A DNA stretch of 64,000 bases from Companilactobacillus kedongensis (GCF_003946625.1 NZ_RHOR01000002.1:1-64000); one strand, 5' to 3'. Positions 34,338-42,630 are shown, counted from the stretch's first letter. Translations and numbers: made by a program. The notes: a model not told the origin generated them from the sequence alone.

Positions 34338-34410
34338 CCCAGTAATCGAGTCCCCAGACTAAGGCTGGGGACGGTCGCGTAACAGGTGGAATTACTCAAA
34401 GTCTCCAGCG
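34338..34410 (-). repeat. Structured palindromic repeat, copy L (left half only, reverse)
   Basis: Read on the minus strand it holds the left closing arm (TTTGAGTAATTCCACCTGTT), the ..GCGACCG junction, hairpin 1 (GTCCCCAG, loop ccttagt, CTGGGGAC) and CTCGATTA, then breaks off before hairpin 2. It is closest to copies E and H. It lies 29 nt downstream of the minus-strand binding-protein gene, co-oriented with it. Confidence 0.72.
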
Positions 34411-34439
34411 ACAGTCAAACAGCCAACAACCACTCAAAA

Positions 34440-35300
34440 CTACTTGTCAGGTTTAACCAACGAGTTGTCATTAGTACCAAACCACTTCTCATTTATTTTT
34501 TGCAATTGACCATCATTAGCCAACTTTTGAAAAGCGTTGTCGATCTTTCTCTTCATAGTCTTGTCACCTTTTCTCATACCAACAGCGAAGTCTTCACCAT
34601 CGAAGCCACCAGTTGTCATTTGATATGAATCAGGATCTTTTTCGTGCTTGATGTAATATCCAGCATAAACACTATCGATCAATAGTCCTTGAATTCTGTT
34701 AGCATCAAGGTCCATCAGTGCGTTGTTGAAGGAATCATACATAACAGGTGATTGATTCTTGATGTAATCTTTTAGCATCTTAGGGTGTTCATCTAATAAA
34801 CTGGCACCAGAAGAACTAGTTTGAACACCTAGGGTTTTATCTTTCATACCAGCAAAACTATTGATGTTTTGTTTTTTCTTTGTGACCAATATTTGGCGAT
34901 TAGCCATGTAAGGACGTGAGAAGGCTAATTGCTTTTGACGTGCAGGTGTAATGGTATAACCGTTCCAGATGAGATCAATTGTACGATTACGCAATTCAGT
35001 TTCTTTCATGTTCCAATCGATCGGTTGAAAGTCAGCCTTGATACCGTATTGTTTAAAAACGGCTTTGGCAAGGTCAATATCATATCCTACTAATTGACCA
35101 TTCTTTTGACGAAAGCCCATGGGAACAAAGGTATCGTCTAAACCGATAATGACACGGCCACGTTTTTTGATAGTTGACCAAGTGTCAACGGTGTTGGCCT
35201 GTTTGGCGACTGACTCGGAACTGGTACTGCTTTGACAACCGCTCAAAATGGTTACGAAGCAAGCCAAGAGGGCGATCATTGCAAATATTTTCTTTTTCAT
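34440..35300 (-). CDS. Amino-acid ABC transporter substrate-binding lipoprotein
   Basis: A 286-aa extracytoplasmic binding protein of the polar amino-acid family (SBP_bac_3). Lipobox LSGC in VTILSGCQSS; RVIIGLDDTFVPMGFRQKNGQ and GYDIDLAKAVFKQYGI are hallmark segments, and the basic/acidic clamp region around IDLIWNGYTITPARQ is present. Last gene of the permease-ATPase-SBP operon on the minus strand. The T-box leader with a probable His specifier suggests histidine (or a linked amino acid) as ligand. Confidence 0.87.
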   Translation of the reverse strand: MKKKIFAMIALLACFVTILSGCQSSTSSESVAKQANTVDTWSTIKKRGRVIIGLDDTFVPMGFRQKNGQLVGYDIDLAKAVFKQYGIKADFQPIDWNMKETELRNRTIDLIWNGYTITPARQKQLAFSRPYMANRQILVTKKKQNINSFAGMKDKTLGVQTSSSGASLLDEHPKMLKDYIKNQSPVMYDSFNNALMDLDANRIQGLLIDSVYAGYYIKHEKDPDSYQMTTGGFDGEDFAVGMRKGDKTMKRKIDNAFQKLANDGQLQKINEKWFGTNDNSLVKPDK

Positions 35301-35319
35301 AATTTAATCCCCCTGATAG

Positions 35320-35958
35320 TTATTTGTTAATAGGTTTAACTTCGAGTAATTGATCGGCAATTTTTTTGGCAAATTCAGGGTCGTGGGTAACGACGATTTG
35401 AGTAATACCAGTTTTCTTGAGATCAAGGATCAATTGAGCTACGGCATCACGCAAGCTAGGATCAAGGGCTGATGTAGGTTCATCGTAGCAGAGAATCTTT
35501 GGCTGCATTGCAAGAGCACGGGCAATGGCAACACGTTGTTTTTGACCACCAGACAATTCAAAAGGATATTGATCAGCGTGGCTGGATAATTCCAATTGTG
35601 CTAGTAAATCTTTAGCTGCTTTTACGGAAGTCTTTTTATCTTTTTTTAGAACCATTTCTGGTGCTAAAGCGACATTTTGAAGAACTGTCAAATGGGGGAA
35701 AAGATTGAAATCTTGGAAGACTACACCGACAACACGTTCTTTGGCAGATTCATCGGCAGGATCAAAAGGTGCTCCGTCGAGCATAAATTTACCAGAATCG
35801 GCTTTTTCAAGTCCGGCGATACAACGAAGTAAGGTTGTTTTACCAGCACCTGAAGGTCCAACAACACTAAGAATGGCGTTGTCCTTAACTTCAAGATTTA
35901 AGTTATTTAAAATAGTTGTTCCTTCAAAACTCTTTGTGATATTTTCTAGCTTTAGCAT
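35320..35958 (-). CDS. Amino-acid ABC transporter ATP-binding protein
   Basis: A 213-aa ATPase of the HisP/GlnQ group: Walker A GPSGAGKTT, Q-loop VFQDFNLFPHLTVLQNVALAP, signature LSGGQKQRVAIARALA, Walker B ILCYDEPTSALDP, H-loop VVTHDPEF. The start at 35958 is chosen because GGGAGGAA precedes it; the slightly longer in-frame form begins within that RBS region. It lies 18 nt from the permease gene and 19 nt from the binding-protein gene, all in one operon. Confidence 0.9.
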   Translation of the reverse strand: MLKLENITKSFEGTTILNNLNLEVKDNAILSVVGPSGAGKTTLLRCIAGLEKADSGKFMLDGAPFDPADESAKERVVGVVFQDFNLFPHLTVLQNVALAPEMVLKKDKKTSVKAAKDLLAQLELSSHADQYPFELSGGQKQRVAIARALAMQPKILCYDEPTSALDPSLRDAVAQLILDLKKTGITQIVVTHDPEFAKKIADQLLEVKPINK

Positions 35959-35976
35959 AAAAATTCCTCCCAAATC

Positions 35977-36627
35977 CTAACGATAGTAGCTGAAGTGTTT
36001 CTCTAAAATACGTAAAACCCAAGTGCAGACGAGTGTTAACAATAGATAGATAACACCGACTAGTAATAATGGAACTAAGGTAACGTCACGCGAACTGGCA
36101 ATATTTCCGGCACGGAGAAGGTCGCCTAATCCGATTACGTATACTAATGATGAATCCTTAACCAAGTTGATAACTTCATTACCAATTGATGGTAAGACGA
36201 TTTTCAAAACTTGCGGTACGATAATTTTTCTGATCGTTTGCCAATAATTTAAGCCCAGAACCTTGGCTCCTTCAAATTGACCTTTACTGATAGCTCCAAA
36301 ACCACCACGGAAAATTTCAGCAAAGTAAGCTGTGTAATTTAATATGAAAGCGAACAATGCGGCATCATATCTTTCAAAAACGATATGGAAGAAAGGCATG
36401 TTTGGCAATCCATAAAAGACGAAGATCAATTGTAGTAACAATGGTGTTCCACGCATGACCCAAATGTAAAATGAAACTAACCAGCTGAGTGGTTTAAATC
36501 TTGAACTGCGTCCTAGTGATACCAAGACACCTAATGGTAATGAACAAACTAAAGTCCAAAAGAAAACCTTCAGTGTCATTACGGTTCCGCTTAATAGCGA
36601 AGGTAATATTTCTAAAATATAGTGCAT
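35977..36627 (-). CDS. Amino-acid ABC transporter permease
   Basis: A 216-aa HisM/GlnP-type permease with about five TM helices and the conserved loop GAKVLGLNYWQTIRKIIVPQ that contacts the ATPase. N-terminus LPSLLSGTVMTLKVFFWTL is typical. It is the first gene of the operon and directly follows the tandem T-box leader, with RBS AGGGGGAA. The binding protein is separate, not fused. Confidence 0.9.
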   Translation of the reverse strand: MHYILEILPSLLSGTVMTLKVFFWTLVCSLPLGVLVSLGRSSRFKPLSWLVSFYIWVMRGTPLLLQLIFVFYGLPNMPFFHIVFERYDAALFAFILNYTAYFAEIFRGGFGAISKGQFEGAKVLGLNYWQTIRKIIVPQVLKIVLPSIGNEVINLVKDSSLVYVIGLGDLLRAGNIASSRDVTLVPLLLVGVIYLLLTLVCTWVLRILEKHFSYYR

Positions 36628-36647
36628 GTTTTTTCCCCCTGACTGTA

Positions 36648-36990
36648 CAAAAAAAGTCCTCCAGCAAATATGCTAGAGGACGTCGTGACGTGGTTCCACC
36701 TCAATTTGTTAATGCTTCACAGCACTAACCTCAGGAAGTTATTGTAACAAAAAAGCCCTCTTAGTCATACGACTAAGAGGGCGATTTAACGCGGTACCAC
36801 CTCTGGCTTCTTAATATCTCACGATACCAAGCTCACGAAGTTACAATAACTTCAGCGATAACGGCGCTACCGAAATAACCTACTAAGGGTTCAATTATTT
36901 AACTTACAGATGTGTTTCGTTACTTACCGGATCGACTCCCACCACCGTCGACTCTCTGGACCAAATAAAGTAATTACTCTTCTGTCATCG
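36648..36990 (-). promoter_or_regulatory. T-box leader with duplicated antiterminator/terminator, probable His specifier
   Basis: Minus strand. Stem I closes with ACAGA/TCTGT (36985-36981 on the 5-prime side). The specifier loop reads GAA-A-CAC-A, the same spacing as the Trp T-box in this window, so CAC (His). First T-box motif AGAGGTGGTACCGCG (36804-36790), terminator GCCCTCTTAGTC/GACTAAGAGGGC with T-run (to 36749). A second motif GAGGTGGAACCACG (36702-36689) and second terminator GTCCTCtAGC/TGCTgGAGGAC follow. The second unit repeats only stem III, antiterminator and terminator, with no second stem I. Confidence 0.85.
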
Positions 36991-37066
36991 TTTTTGTACT
37001 GTTTAAATGTTGAAACTATCGTACGTCCTTCTAAATCGAAAGTCAAGAATATTATTATATATTCGA

Positions 37067-37129
37067 TTGACAGTATTATAAATATATACTATATTAATAA
37101 CTAATCAATATTATACGACGTATAGTATT
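37067..37129 (+). promoter_or_regulatory. Promoter and PadR-type operator
   Basis: TTGACA (37067-37072), 17-nt spacer, TATATT (37090-37095). Just downstream, centred on 37118, AATATTATACG-a-CGTATAGTATT (37107-37129) is an 11+11 palindrome with one mismatch. It fits autorepression by the PadR protein encoded 19 nt further on. Confidence 0.72.
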
Positions 37130-37147
37130 ATAGAAAGAGGAGATTAT

Positions 37148-37465
37148 ATGGCAATCCAAGCCTCAACCGAGATTTTGGAGGGAAGTGTCTTAGCTCTGCT
37201 CACTAGAGAGGACTACTATGGTTATACGATAACTAAAGAAGTTCAAAAGGTATTTCCAATTTCAGAATCAACTATGTATCCGATCCTGCGCCGCCTAAAG
37301 AAAGAAGGCTGGTTAGAAACATATGACCAGGCCTATGAAGGTAGGAATCGTCGATACTATAAAATAACCGAATTAGGAGAATCACAGTTAACTTCTATAA
37401 AGAAAGATTGGTCTGACCTAAAAGAAGCTACAGACAAAATTTTGGAGGATAAAGATGGAGAATAA
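37148..37465 (+). CDS. PadR-family transcriptional regulator
   Basis: A 105-aa winged-helix regulator of the short PadR-s2 type (ILEGSVLALLTREDYYGY, STMYPILRRLKKEGWLE, GRNRRYYKITELGESQL). Such regulators often sit with DUF1700 and DUF4097 membrane genes and repress them until envelope stress. RBS AGAGGAG. A strong palindrome covers the transcription start. It overlaps the DUF1700-type gene by 11 nt, so the operon is translationally coupled. Confidence 0.88.
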   Translation: MAIQASTEILEGSVLALLTREDYYGYTITKEVQKVFPISESTMYPILRRLKKEGWLETYDQAYEGRNRRYYKITELGESQLTSIKKDWSDLKEATDKILEDKDGE

Positions 37466-38111
37466 AGCTGTAAATGAATACATTGATGAATTAAAAGTTT
37501 ATTTACATCCATTAGATGAATCAGAACGAAATGATGTTTTGGAATTCTATCGTGAGTATTTGATTGATGCAAATTTGATTACAACTGACGCAATTGTGAA
37601 CGAGCTGGGACTTCCCAAGAAATTGGCCAGAAAAGTCTTAGCTGATTATTCAATTAAAATGTCTGAGGATAATTATCAACATGTGGATAATGGACGCATC
37701 AGTGATAATGAACGTTTCAAAAAGAATCTGGGTATGATCGGGTTGATCTTACTAGCTTTAATGGCATCGCCAATCGCCATTCCTGCTGCTTTTATTTTAG
37801 TTCTAGGCTTAGTTTTATTCTTTGGCTTGGGAATATTCTTTATTCTATTGTTTATGTTCTTATTAGCATTGTCAGTTATTTTAGGGATCGGGGCCATTTT
37901 TATTGGTATATCGGTGATCTTTGAATCAATTGCCACTTCGGTCTTTTATATCGGTGCGGGATTATTGATCCTTGGTATCAATTTCTTCATTATTCCGATC
38001 GTTATAGCAGTTATTCGTTGGGTCTTTGACCTTGTAGTTATCTTCTTTAGATGGCTAGGTAAAAAATTACTTTATGGACGTAATACACCAATGAAGGGGG
38101 AAAATAAATAA
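37455..38111 (+). CDS. DUF1700-type membrane protein
   Basis: A 218-aa protein: residues 1-70 are a soluble helical domain (YIDELKVYLHPLDESERNDVLEFYREYL is the DUF1700 opening, here cited as LDESERNDVLEFYREYL), followed by about four hydrophobic segments rich in Leu, Ile and Phe. Function unknown; members occur with PadR regulators and DUF4097 proteins and are thought to act in envelope stress responses. It overlaps padR at the front and the next gene by one base. Confidence 0.8.
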   Translation: MENKAVNEYIDELKVYLHPLDESERNDVLEFYREYLIDANLITTDAIVNELGLPKKLARKVLADYSIKMSEDNYQHVDNGRISDNERFKKNLGMIGLILLALMASPIAIPAAFILVLGLVLFFGLGIFFILLFMFLLALSVILGIGAIFIGISVIFESIATSVFYIGAGLLILGINFFIIPIVIAVIRWVFDLVVIFFRWLGKKLLYGRNTPMKGENK

Positions 38112-39040
38112 TGCGTAAGTATTTTGTAACTGGCTTCTACCTATTAGTTTTAGGAGCCATCCTCTGTGTCGGTGGATTTTTGGCTGGCGGCGTGCAAATG
38201 GTTGCTTGGAATCATGGATTTAAGATCTCTGAAAAGGTTAATGAAACGAACGATTTGAGTAAATTTTCTAAAGTTAAAGTAAAAGGCAAAAATGTTGAAG
38301 TTAGAGTTCAAAAAGGCAATAAGTACTCGATACATATAGTTGGTGATAAATTACAGGCACCAACGTATGAGGTGAAAAAAGACACGCTAGTCGTTACAGG
38401 TCATAAGAGAAGAGCGGCTGTCAATTGGGAAGATAGAGGCGAGCAGGTCGTTATAACGGTGCCTAAAAAAGAGAGTCTAAAGAAAATGCACTTTGACTTA
38501 GCCGATGGCAATGTCAGATTGAGAAACTTGAAGATCGATAAATTAACCAAATCTGATAAGCATTGGAGCAGTGACGCTACAATTTACCTCGATAATGTGA
38601 CCGTTACTGAAAAAAATGATAGTAAGTTCTTCCTTGATTATGGTTATATTCAAATCAAGGATTCGACTATTAATAATTTAAATTTTGTAGCTGATGATGA
38701 CACAATCGTTGATGTTAAAAATTCTACTTTGAATAATTATAAATTCAATATGAGTGACTCGAAATTGAAAGTTGCCAATTCGACGCTAAATGGTGGCTCA
38801 ATTCATATGGATGATGGACATGTTCATCTTCACTATAATGATATCAAGGGAACAAATGATTATATATTGACTGACGAAAGTACCTTAAAGACCGAATCCG
38901 GCAAAATGAATGGAGTTGATCTAAACGCTAAAGTTATTGATTACTTTGGTGAAAGAAAAGATGGAACTTACCAATCTAATCCGGATTCTGAAAATTTATT
39001 AAGAGTCAACGCCACTGACGGTACGATCCGCGTTCGCTAA
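38111..39040 (+). CDS. DUF4097-type protein with one TM helix and beta-helix-like repeats
   Basis: A 309-aa protein anchored by an N-terminal TM helix (LLVLGAILCVGGFLAGGV). The rest is extracytoplasmic and made of short repeats such as VDVKNSTLNNYKF, LKVANSTLNGGSI, which is a right-handed beta-helix pattern typical of the DUF4097 adhesin-like family. Translation is coupled to the DUF1700 gene (TAATG overlap). It is probably the output of the PadR operon at the cell surface. Exact role unknown. Confidence 0.75.
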   Translation: MRKYFVTGFYLLVLGAILCVGGFLAGGVQMVAWNHGFKISEKVNETNDLSKFSKVKVKGKNVEVRVQKGNKYSIHIVGDKLQAPTYEVKKDTLVVTGHKRRAAVNWEDRGEQVVITVPKKESLKKMHFDLADGNVRLRNLKIDKLTKSDKHWSSDATIYLDNVTVTEKNDSKFFLDYGYIQIKDSTINNLNFVADDDTIVDVKNSTLNNYKFNMSDSKLKVANSTLNGGSIHMDDGHVHLHYNDIKGTNDYILTDESTLKTESGKMNGVDLNAKVIDYFGERKDGTYQSNPDSENLLRVNATDGTIRVR

Positions 39041-39093
39041 ATTAGTGTCGCAAGATAAGTTTTGATATAATGGCGTTATTGTGAGGGATATTA

Positions 39094-39882
39094 ATGAATA
39101 ACGCTAATTATAGAAAAGTTTCACTTTTAGAAGTTAGAAAACAAGCACGACAAACGTTTCGCAAAGATATCAAAGGGAATATTGCCTTGAATATTTTTCC
39201 GATCATCTTGCGTTTTATTGGAATGTATTTCATGGTCAAAATTTATACACAATGGTTTGCCAACTTGGGTATAAATATCAGTAATACGCAACAGGCTACT
39301 GAACAGTTGACCAAAATAATGCAAAAGATGTCATCCAGTCCAGAGGCTGCGTCTAAATACGTTTTGACGTTGACGCCTGCCACAAGTCTGGCAATTTATG
39401 CATTCACACTCTTTTTCTTGATGATCTGTATTGGAGTTTCATATACGTTGGTTGATTATATGAGAAATCCTGATTCACAGATCAATGCTTTGAAGGGGAG
39501 CTTACAAGTATTCAGTTCGCAATACTTCTTCCCAGTAGTAATGTTATTAGTTATTTTAGGATTTTTCGTTGAAGCAGGGTTAGCAATCTATATCATTCCA
39601 GGTATCTGGTTTATGTTGATGTTCTCTCAGATTTTCTTAGTCTTCAAAGATAATCTTAATAATACTGGAAAGTGGTCGTTACGTTCTGCGTTTGGCAGTT
39701 TTAGCGGTAGTTCTCGATTGATGAGAGGTTATAAGTTTTCACTATTGTTATTAGGTATCGAGTTTTTCTTCTGGGAAATCTTGAATCTTATGACTTCTGA
39801 ATTGTTGTCGATCTGGTTACATCCTTATGAACAGCTTACATTGGCTGCTTTTTATCAGAAAATAACTGAAAGTAAAGAGTAG
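39094..39882 (+). CDS. DUF975-type integral membrane protein
   Basis: A 262-aa membrane protein. The opening SLLEVRKQARQTFRKDIKGN and the later SLQVFSSQYFFPVVMLLVI and PGIWFMLMFSQIFLVFKDN match the DUF975 family of Firmicutes, with five to six hydrophobic segments. Function unknown. A TATAAT-like -10 in the 50-nt gap (about 39065-39075) suggests its own promoter, though it may also be read from the padR operon. RBS GAGGG. Confidence 0.72.
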   Translation: MNNANYRKVSLLEVRKQARQTFRKDIKGNIALNIFPIILRFIGMYFMVKIYTQWFANLGINISNTQQATEQLTKIMQKMSSSPEAASKYVLTLTPATSLAIYAFTLFFLMICIGVSYTLVDYMRNPDSQINALKGSLQVFSSQYFFPVVMLLVILGFFVEAGLAIYIIPGIWFMLMFSQIFLVFKDNLNNTGKWSLRSAFGSFSGSSRLMRGYKFSLLLLGIEFFFWEILNLMTSELLSIWLHPYEQLTLAAFYQKITESKE

Positions 39883-39894
39883 TTTTGCTTTGCC

Positions 39895-40046
39895 GCTGGG
39901 GATTTCAAGTAATTCCACCTGTTGTGCGACCGTCTTCGGCCAAGGTCCGAAGACTCGATTCCAAGCTTTGCTTGCGCAAATCTCAGAATCGTCAGTGGAG
40001 TAAAACTCCACTTTCACAACTGGTTCCATTACTTGAAATCCCCAGC
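39895..40046 (+). repeat. Structured palindromic repeat, copy E (full)
   Basis: It starts 12 nt after the DUF975 stop. Closing arms GCTGGGGATTTCAAGTAAT..ACCtGTTGTG pair with CACAACtGGT..ATTACTTGAAATCCCCAGC. Hairpin 1 is GTCTTCGG-ccaaggt-CCGAAGAC; hairpin 2 AGcTTTGCttgcGCAAAtCT; hairpin 3 AGTGGAGTaaaACTCCACT. This is the cleanest copy. Confidence 0.9.
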
Positions 40047-40078
40047 TAAATTTCTGTGAGTATTCGTATAAAAATAAT

Positions 40079-40118
40079 GCCCCGTAAGTATACGTATTGT
40101 ATATTTACGGGGTGTTTT
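40079..40118 (+). terminator. Terminator after repeat E
   Basis: GCCCCGTAAGTATAC, loop gtatt, GTATATTTACGGGGT then GTTTT. A sequence-related terminator occurs at 41315-41352. Confidence 0.8.
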
Positions 40119-40182
40119 GGTATGTAATGTGTTTTTAGTTTTGCACCATATTCAAATGAGTAGCAAATTCCCTTTTTAAGTT

Positions 40183-40761
40183 CTATTCATTTAAATATAA
40201 TTCTGGTAAATTATTTAGAAACTGTTTGCGCACTGAATCAGTTGTCAAATTGACCTTGCCAAAATGAATCCAATTGGTATTTTGTGGGTTGATGCCTAAA
40301 TCAGCAAAAGTTCGATTAATAAGGTTACCTTGAATAGGATTTCCAGATTTATTTATTAAATATTCTTTGGTTATGGTTGAGGTCGTAATAACAGTGGCTT
40401 TAGAAATATATGTTAGAAGTCCCTTCCAAGGTTGATCTTCATATGCAAAATGCTTCAGCATGACTTTGTCAAAAAAACCTTTCAATTCTGCGGGAACGTT
40501 GTGCCACCAAATTGGAGTAATAAAAATTAATTCATTAGATTTACTTATTTTCTGCTGATATGATTTAACTAATTTATATGGAGTTTCACCACGACCATAC
40601 ATTTTTAATTCTTCTGCCGAGAATCGAGGTTCAAAATTGTCTTTGTATAAATCGATGATTTGATAAGATTGTTCTGTTTCATCGAAGTGTTTAGTTAATG
40701 TTGATAAAATTGCATGATTATAACTGCCCGTATAGGGATGTACGTAAATGATAGTTTTCAT
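40183..40761 (-). CDS. Flavodoxin-like NAD(P)H-quinone oxidoreductase
   Basis: A 192-aa protein of the NQO/MdaB/Kef-associated flavodoxin-fold group (YVHPYTGSYNHAILSTL, IFITPIWWHNVPAELKGFFDKVML). FMN-dependent two-electron reduction of quinones or electrophiles is expected. ATG 40761 follows AAAGGAG. Divergent from an HxlR regulator over a 101-nt promoter region with a symmetric site: the classic pair for quinone or aldehyde stress (compare YodB/HypR systems). Confidence 0.82.
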   Translation of the reverse strand: MKTIIYVHPYTGSYNHAILSTLTKHFDETEQSYQIIDLYKDNFEPRFSAEELKMYGRGETPYKLVKSYQQKISKSNELIFITPIWWHNVPAELKGFFDKVMLKHFAYEDQPWKGLLTYISKATVITTSTITKEYLINKSGNPIQGNLINRTFADLGINPQNTNWIHFGKVNLTTDSVRKQFLNNLPELYLNE

Positions 40762-40817
40762 GAATTATTTCTCCTTTATTAAGTTAATTTATTGTATGGT
40801 AGTATGTCGTTAACAAC

Positions 40818-40844
40818 AAGTACGCAAATAAAGGTGCGGTACTT
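40818..40844. promoter_or_regulatory. HxlR-type operator in the divergent promoter
   Basis: AAGTACGC and GCGGTACTT form an inverted repeat in the gap between the oxidoreductase and hxlR-type genes, next to the hxlR RBS. GTAC half-sites are typical of YodB/HxlR-type regulators. Confidence 0.55.
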
Positions 40845-40862
40845 ACCTAAAGGAGAGTATAA

Positions 40863-41201
40863 ATGGAAGATATTAATTATATTAAAGAAAATCGCTTAGA
40901 AGATACTGGTTTCGCTTATACTTTAAAATTAATAAGTGGTAAGTACAAAATGCAGACATTATATGCAATATCATTAAATCAAGGTCCGTTAAGATATAAT
41001 GAACTAAAAAGGTTACTTACGCCCATATCATTTAAAAGTTTAGCTAACACACTCCGTGAGTTAGAAGCGGCAAAGTTAATATATCGAAAGGAATATCCTA
41101 AAATACCTCCAAAAGTGGAGTATGGTTTGACAAAATTAGGTGAATCCTTGATTCCAGTTTTGGATGCTATTTGTACTTGGGGCGAAAAACAGATGAAATA
41201 G
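40863..41201 (+). CDS. HxlR-family transcriptional regulator
   Basis: A 112-aa winged-helix regulator (LKLISGKYKMQTLYAISLNQGPLRYNELKRLL cited in part as GPLRYNELKRLL; then SFKSLANTLRELEAAKLIYRK). The usual N-terminal redox Cys of YodB/HypR is not present near the start (the only Cys is near the C-terminus, AICTWGEKQMK), so sensing may differ. RBS AAAGGAGAG. It probably controls itself and the divergent oxidoreductase. Confidence 0.82.
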   Translation: MEDINYIKENRLEDTGFAYTLKLISGKYKMQTLYAISLNQGPLRYNELKRLLTPISFKSLANTLRELEAAKLIYRKEYPKIPPKVEYGLTKLGESLIPVLDAICTWGEKQMK

Positions 41202-41227
41202 TTTTGGTATGTAATATGTTTAGCTTC

Positions 41228-41277
41228 CGTCAGTGGAGTAGAATTATACTCTCACAACGGATTCCATTATTTAAACT
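41228..41277 (+). repeat. Structured palindromic repeat, copy F (right half only)
   Basis: CGTCAGTGGAGT, a decayed hairpin 3, CTCACAACGG and ATTCCATTATTTAAAC match the right half of copies E, H and I. The left half is missing. It lies 27 nt after the hxlR-type stop and co-oriented, followed by a terminator like that behind copy E. Confidence 0.65.
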
Positions 41278-41314
41278 ATCTGACTAAGTTGTTTGAAATA
41301 ATCAAAAAAATAAA

Positions 41315-41352
41315 ATATCCCGTAAGTATACATATCGTATATTGCGGGGTAT
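41315..41352 (+). terminator. Terminator after repeat F
   Basis: ATATCCCGTAAGTATAC, loop atatc, GTATATTGCGGGGTAT then TTATTTT. It is homologous to the terminator at 40079-40118. Confidence 0.7.
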
Positions 41353-41469
41353 TTATTTTGGATTGATATAATGCTATCAGAGTTTTTGTATAGTTGTTTG
41401 GAATTTATAGTATATTAAAATATCTCTTCTATTCCTAAAGGAGTAAACAAATCAAGCCGAAGATGAATA

Positions 41470-41540
41470 GGAAAGTCTGCCTGCTGTGGAACCGGCATCA
41501 GACCATGGCTGAGGCCGGTTCCACAGCAGGCAGACTTTCC
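41470..41540 (-). repeat. Structured palindromic repeat, copy G (short form with perfect arms)
   Basis: Two perfect 27-nt arms (41470-41496 and 41514-41540; GGAAAGTCTGCC at the outer end, GGAACCGGC at the inner end) flank only a hairpin-1-like core whose loop reads CCATGGT on the minus strand. Hairpins 2 and 3 are absent. It lies 25 nt 3-prime of the minus-strand GNAT gene, co-oriented. Confidence 0.8.
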
Positions 41541-41565
41541 TCTCCACCGTAGGCGGAATACCAAC

Positions 41566-42093
41566 CTATATCTTAATAACCTGTGTCCGAGAGCGTAACT
41601 TCAATAAAGGACCATTAAACTTGTCCAATGCTTGTGTCAGTTCCATACCGGTCAACTTGTCACCGAACTGAACCACATCATATAAAGCATTTGACTTTTT
41701 CAGCATAAAATTGGCTTTTTCAAATTTATGATCCAGATAAAACTGATGATATTGTGACTGCTTTTCTTTTAATGGACCTACCATCAGACAAATATGTTTC
41801 TTGTGAAACGTCCTAGTCAGTTGTTCTAGAGCTTTACCACCAAATCCTTGTCCTTGAAATTTTTGGTCGATAGCTAAGTAGCGGACTAGAGCCGTGTCCT
41901 TATTTCTGATCACATAGGTGAAGCCGATCCATTGTGATTCATTGTATATGCTGAACAATCTGACAAATTCTTTTTTTGATCTGGATTTAAAAAGCCAGAG
42001 AGGAATGCGTTCATTTTGAGAAAAGTTTTCCTTATAAACACGTTCAATTTGTTTCATATCAGCATTTGCTTTATTTTCATCTAAAATTAACAT
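41566..42093 (-). CDS. GNAT-family N-acetyltransferase
   Basis: A 175-aa acetyltransferase with the acetyl-CoA motif A ALVRYLAIDQKFQGQGFGGKALEQL (cited as QKFQGQGFGGKALEQL) following a beta strand, and motif-B-like FYLDHKFEKANFML. The acceptor substrate is not predictable. The ATG at 42093 sits behind GGAGATAG. No operon partner; a palindromic repeat follows its stop codon. Confidence 0.8.
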   Translation of the reverse strand: MLILDENKANADMKQIERVYKENFSQNERIPLWLFKSRSKKEFVRLFSIYNESQWIGFTYVIRNKDTALVRYLAIDQKFQGQGFGGKALEQLTRTFHKKHICLMVGPLKEKQSQYHQFYLDHKFEKANFMLKKSNALYDVVQFGDKLTGMELTQALDKFNGPLLKLRSRTQVIKI

Positions 42094-42223
42094 GATCTAT
42101 CTCCAATAAAAGTTTCTCTTACTTCTAGTATAACTGACAAGTTATATTTTTCACGTTTTTGTTTTCTCAATATGAAAGCGGTAACATATATTTGAAATTT
42201 AAAACTACTTGGAGGCAAGGGGA

Positions 42224-42562
42224 ATGGCAAAGTATCAGGATCGTTTGGATTCAATCAAGAAGAACTATGGAACTTTGACTAAAGCATCTGGTGAAGTCGG
42301 CAAGGACTTCTTAGCTATGCACGCCGCTGCTTTGGAAGATGGTGCGATTTCACATAAAAACAAGGAATTGATGTGTCTATGTGTGGCCATTTCGATTCGT
42401 TGTGAAGGCTGTATTTTAGATCATTTGAACAACGCTATTGAAGCAGGCGCAACAAGAGAAGAAATTGTTGAAGCTGTCAATACTGCAATTCTTATGAGCG
42501 GTGGTCCAGCCTATGTTTATGGTGGAACAGCACTTGAAGCTATGGACGAACTTCTTAAATAG
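42224..42562 (+). CDS. Carboxymuconolactone decarboxylase/AhpD-like protein
   Basis: A 112-aa, all-helical protein with RCEGCILDHLNNAIEAGAT: the CxxCxxxH motif of the AhpD-like CMD family, which confers thiol peroxidase or disulfide reductase activity. ATG 42224 follows GGAGGCAAGGGG; the in-frame TTG five codons earlier overlaps that RBS. Monocistronic with its own terminator. Likely an antioxidant enzyme. Confidence 0.85.
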   Translation: MAKYQDRLDSIKKNYGTLTKASGEVGKDFLAMHAAALEDGAISHKNKELMCLCVAISIRCEGCILDHLNNAIEAGATREEIVEAVNTAILMSGGPAYVYGGTALEAMDELLK

Positions 42563-42630
42563 ACTCCAAATAAATAAGCAAAGGGAACGAGGAAGCTCTT
42601 GAAACTTATTTAAAGTAATTTTAAAACAAA

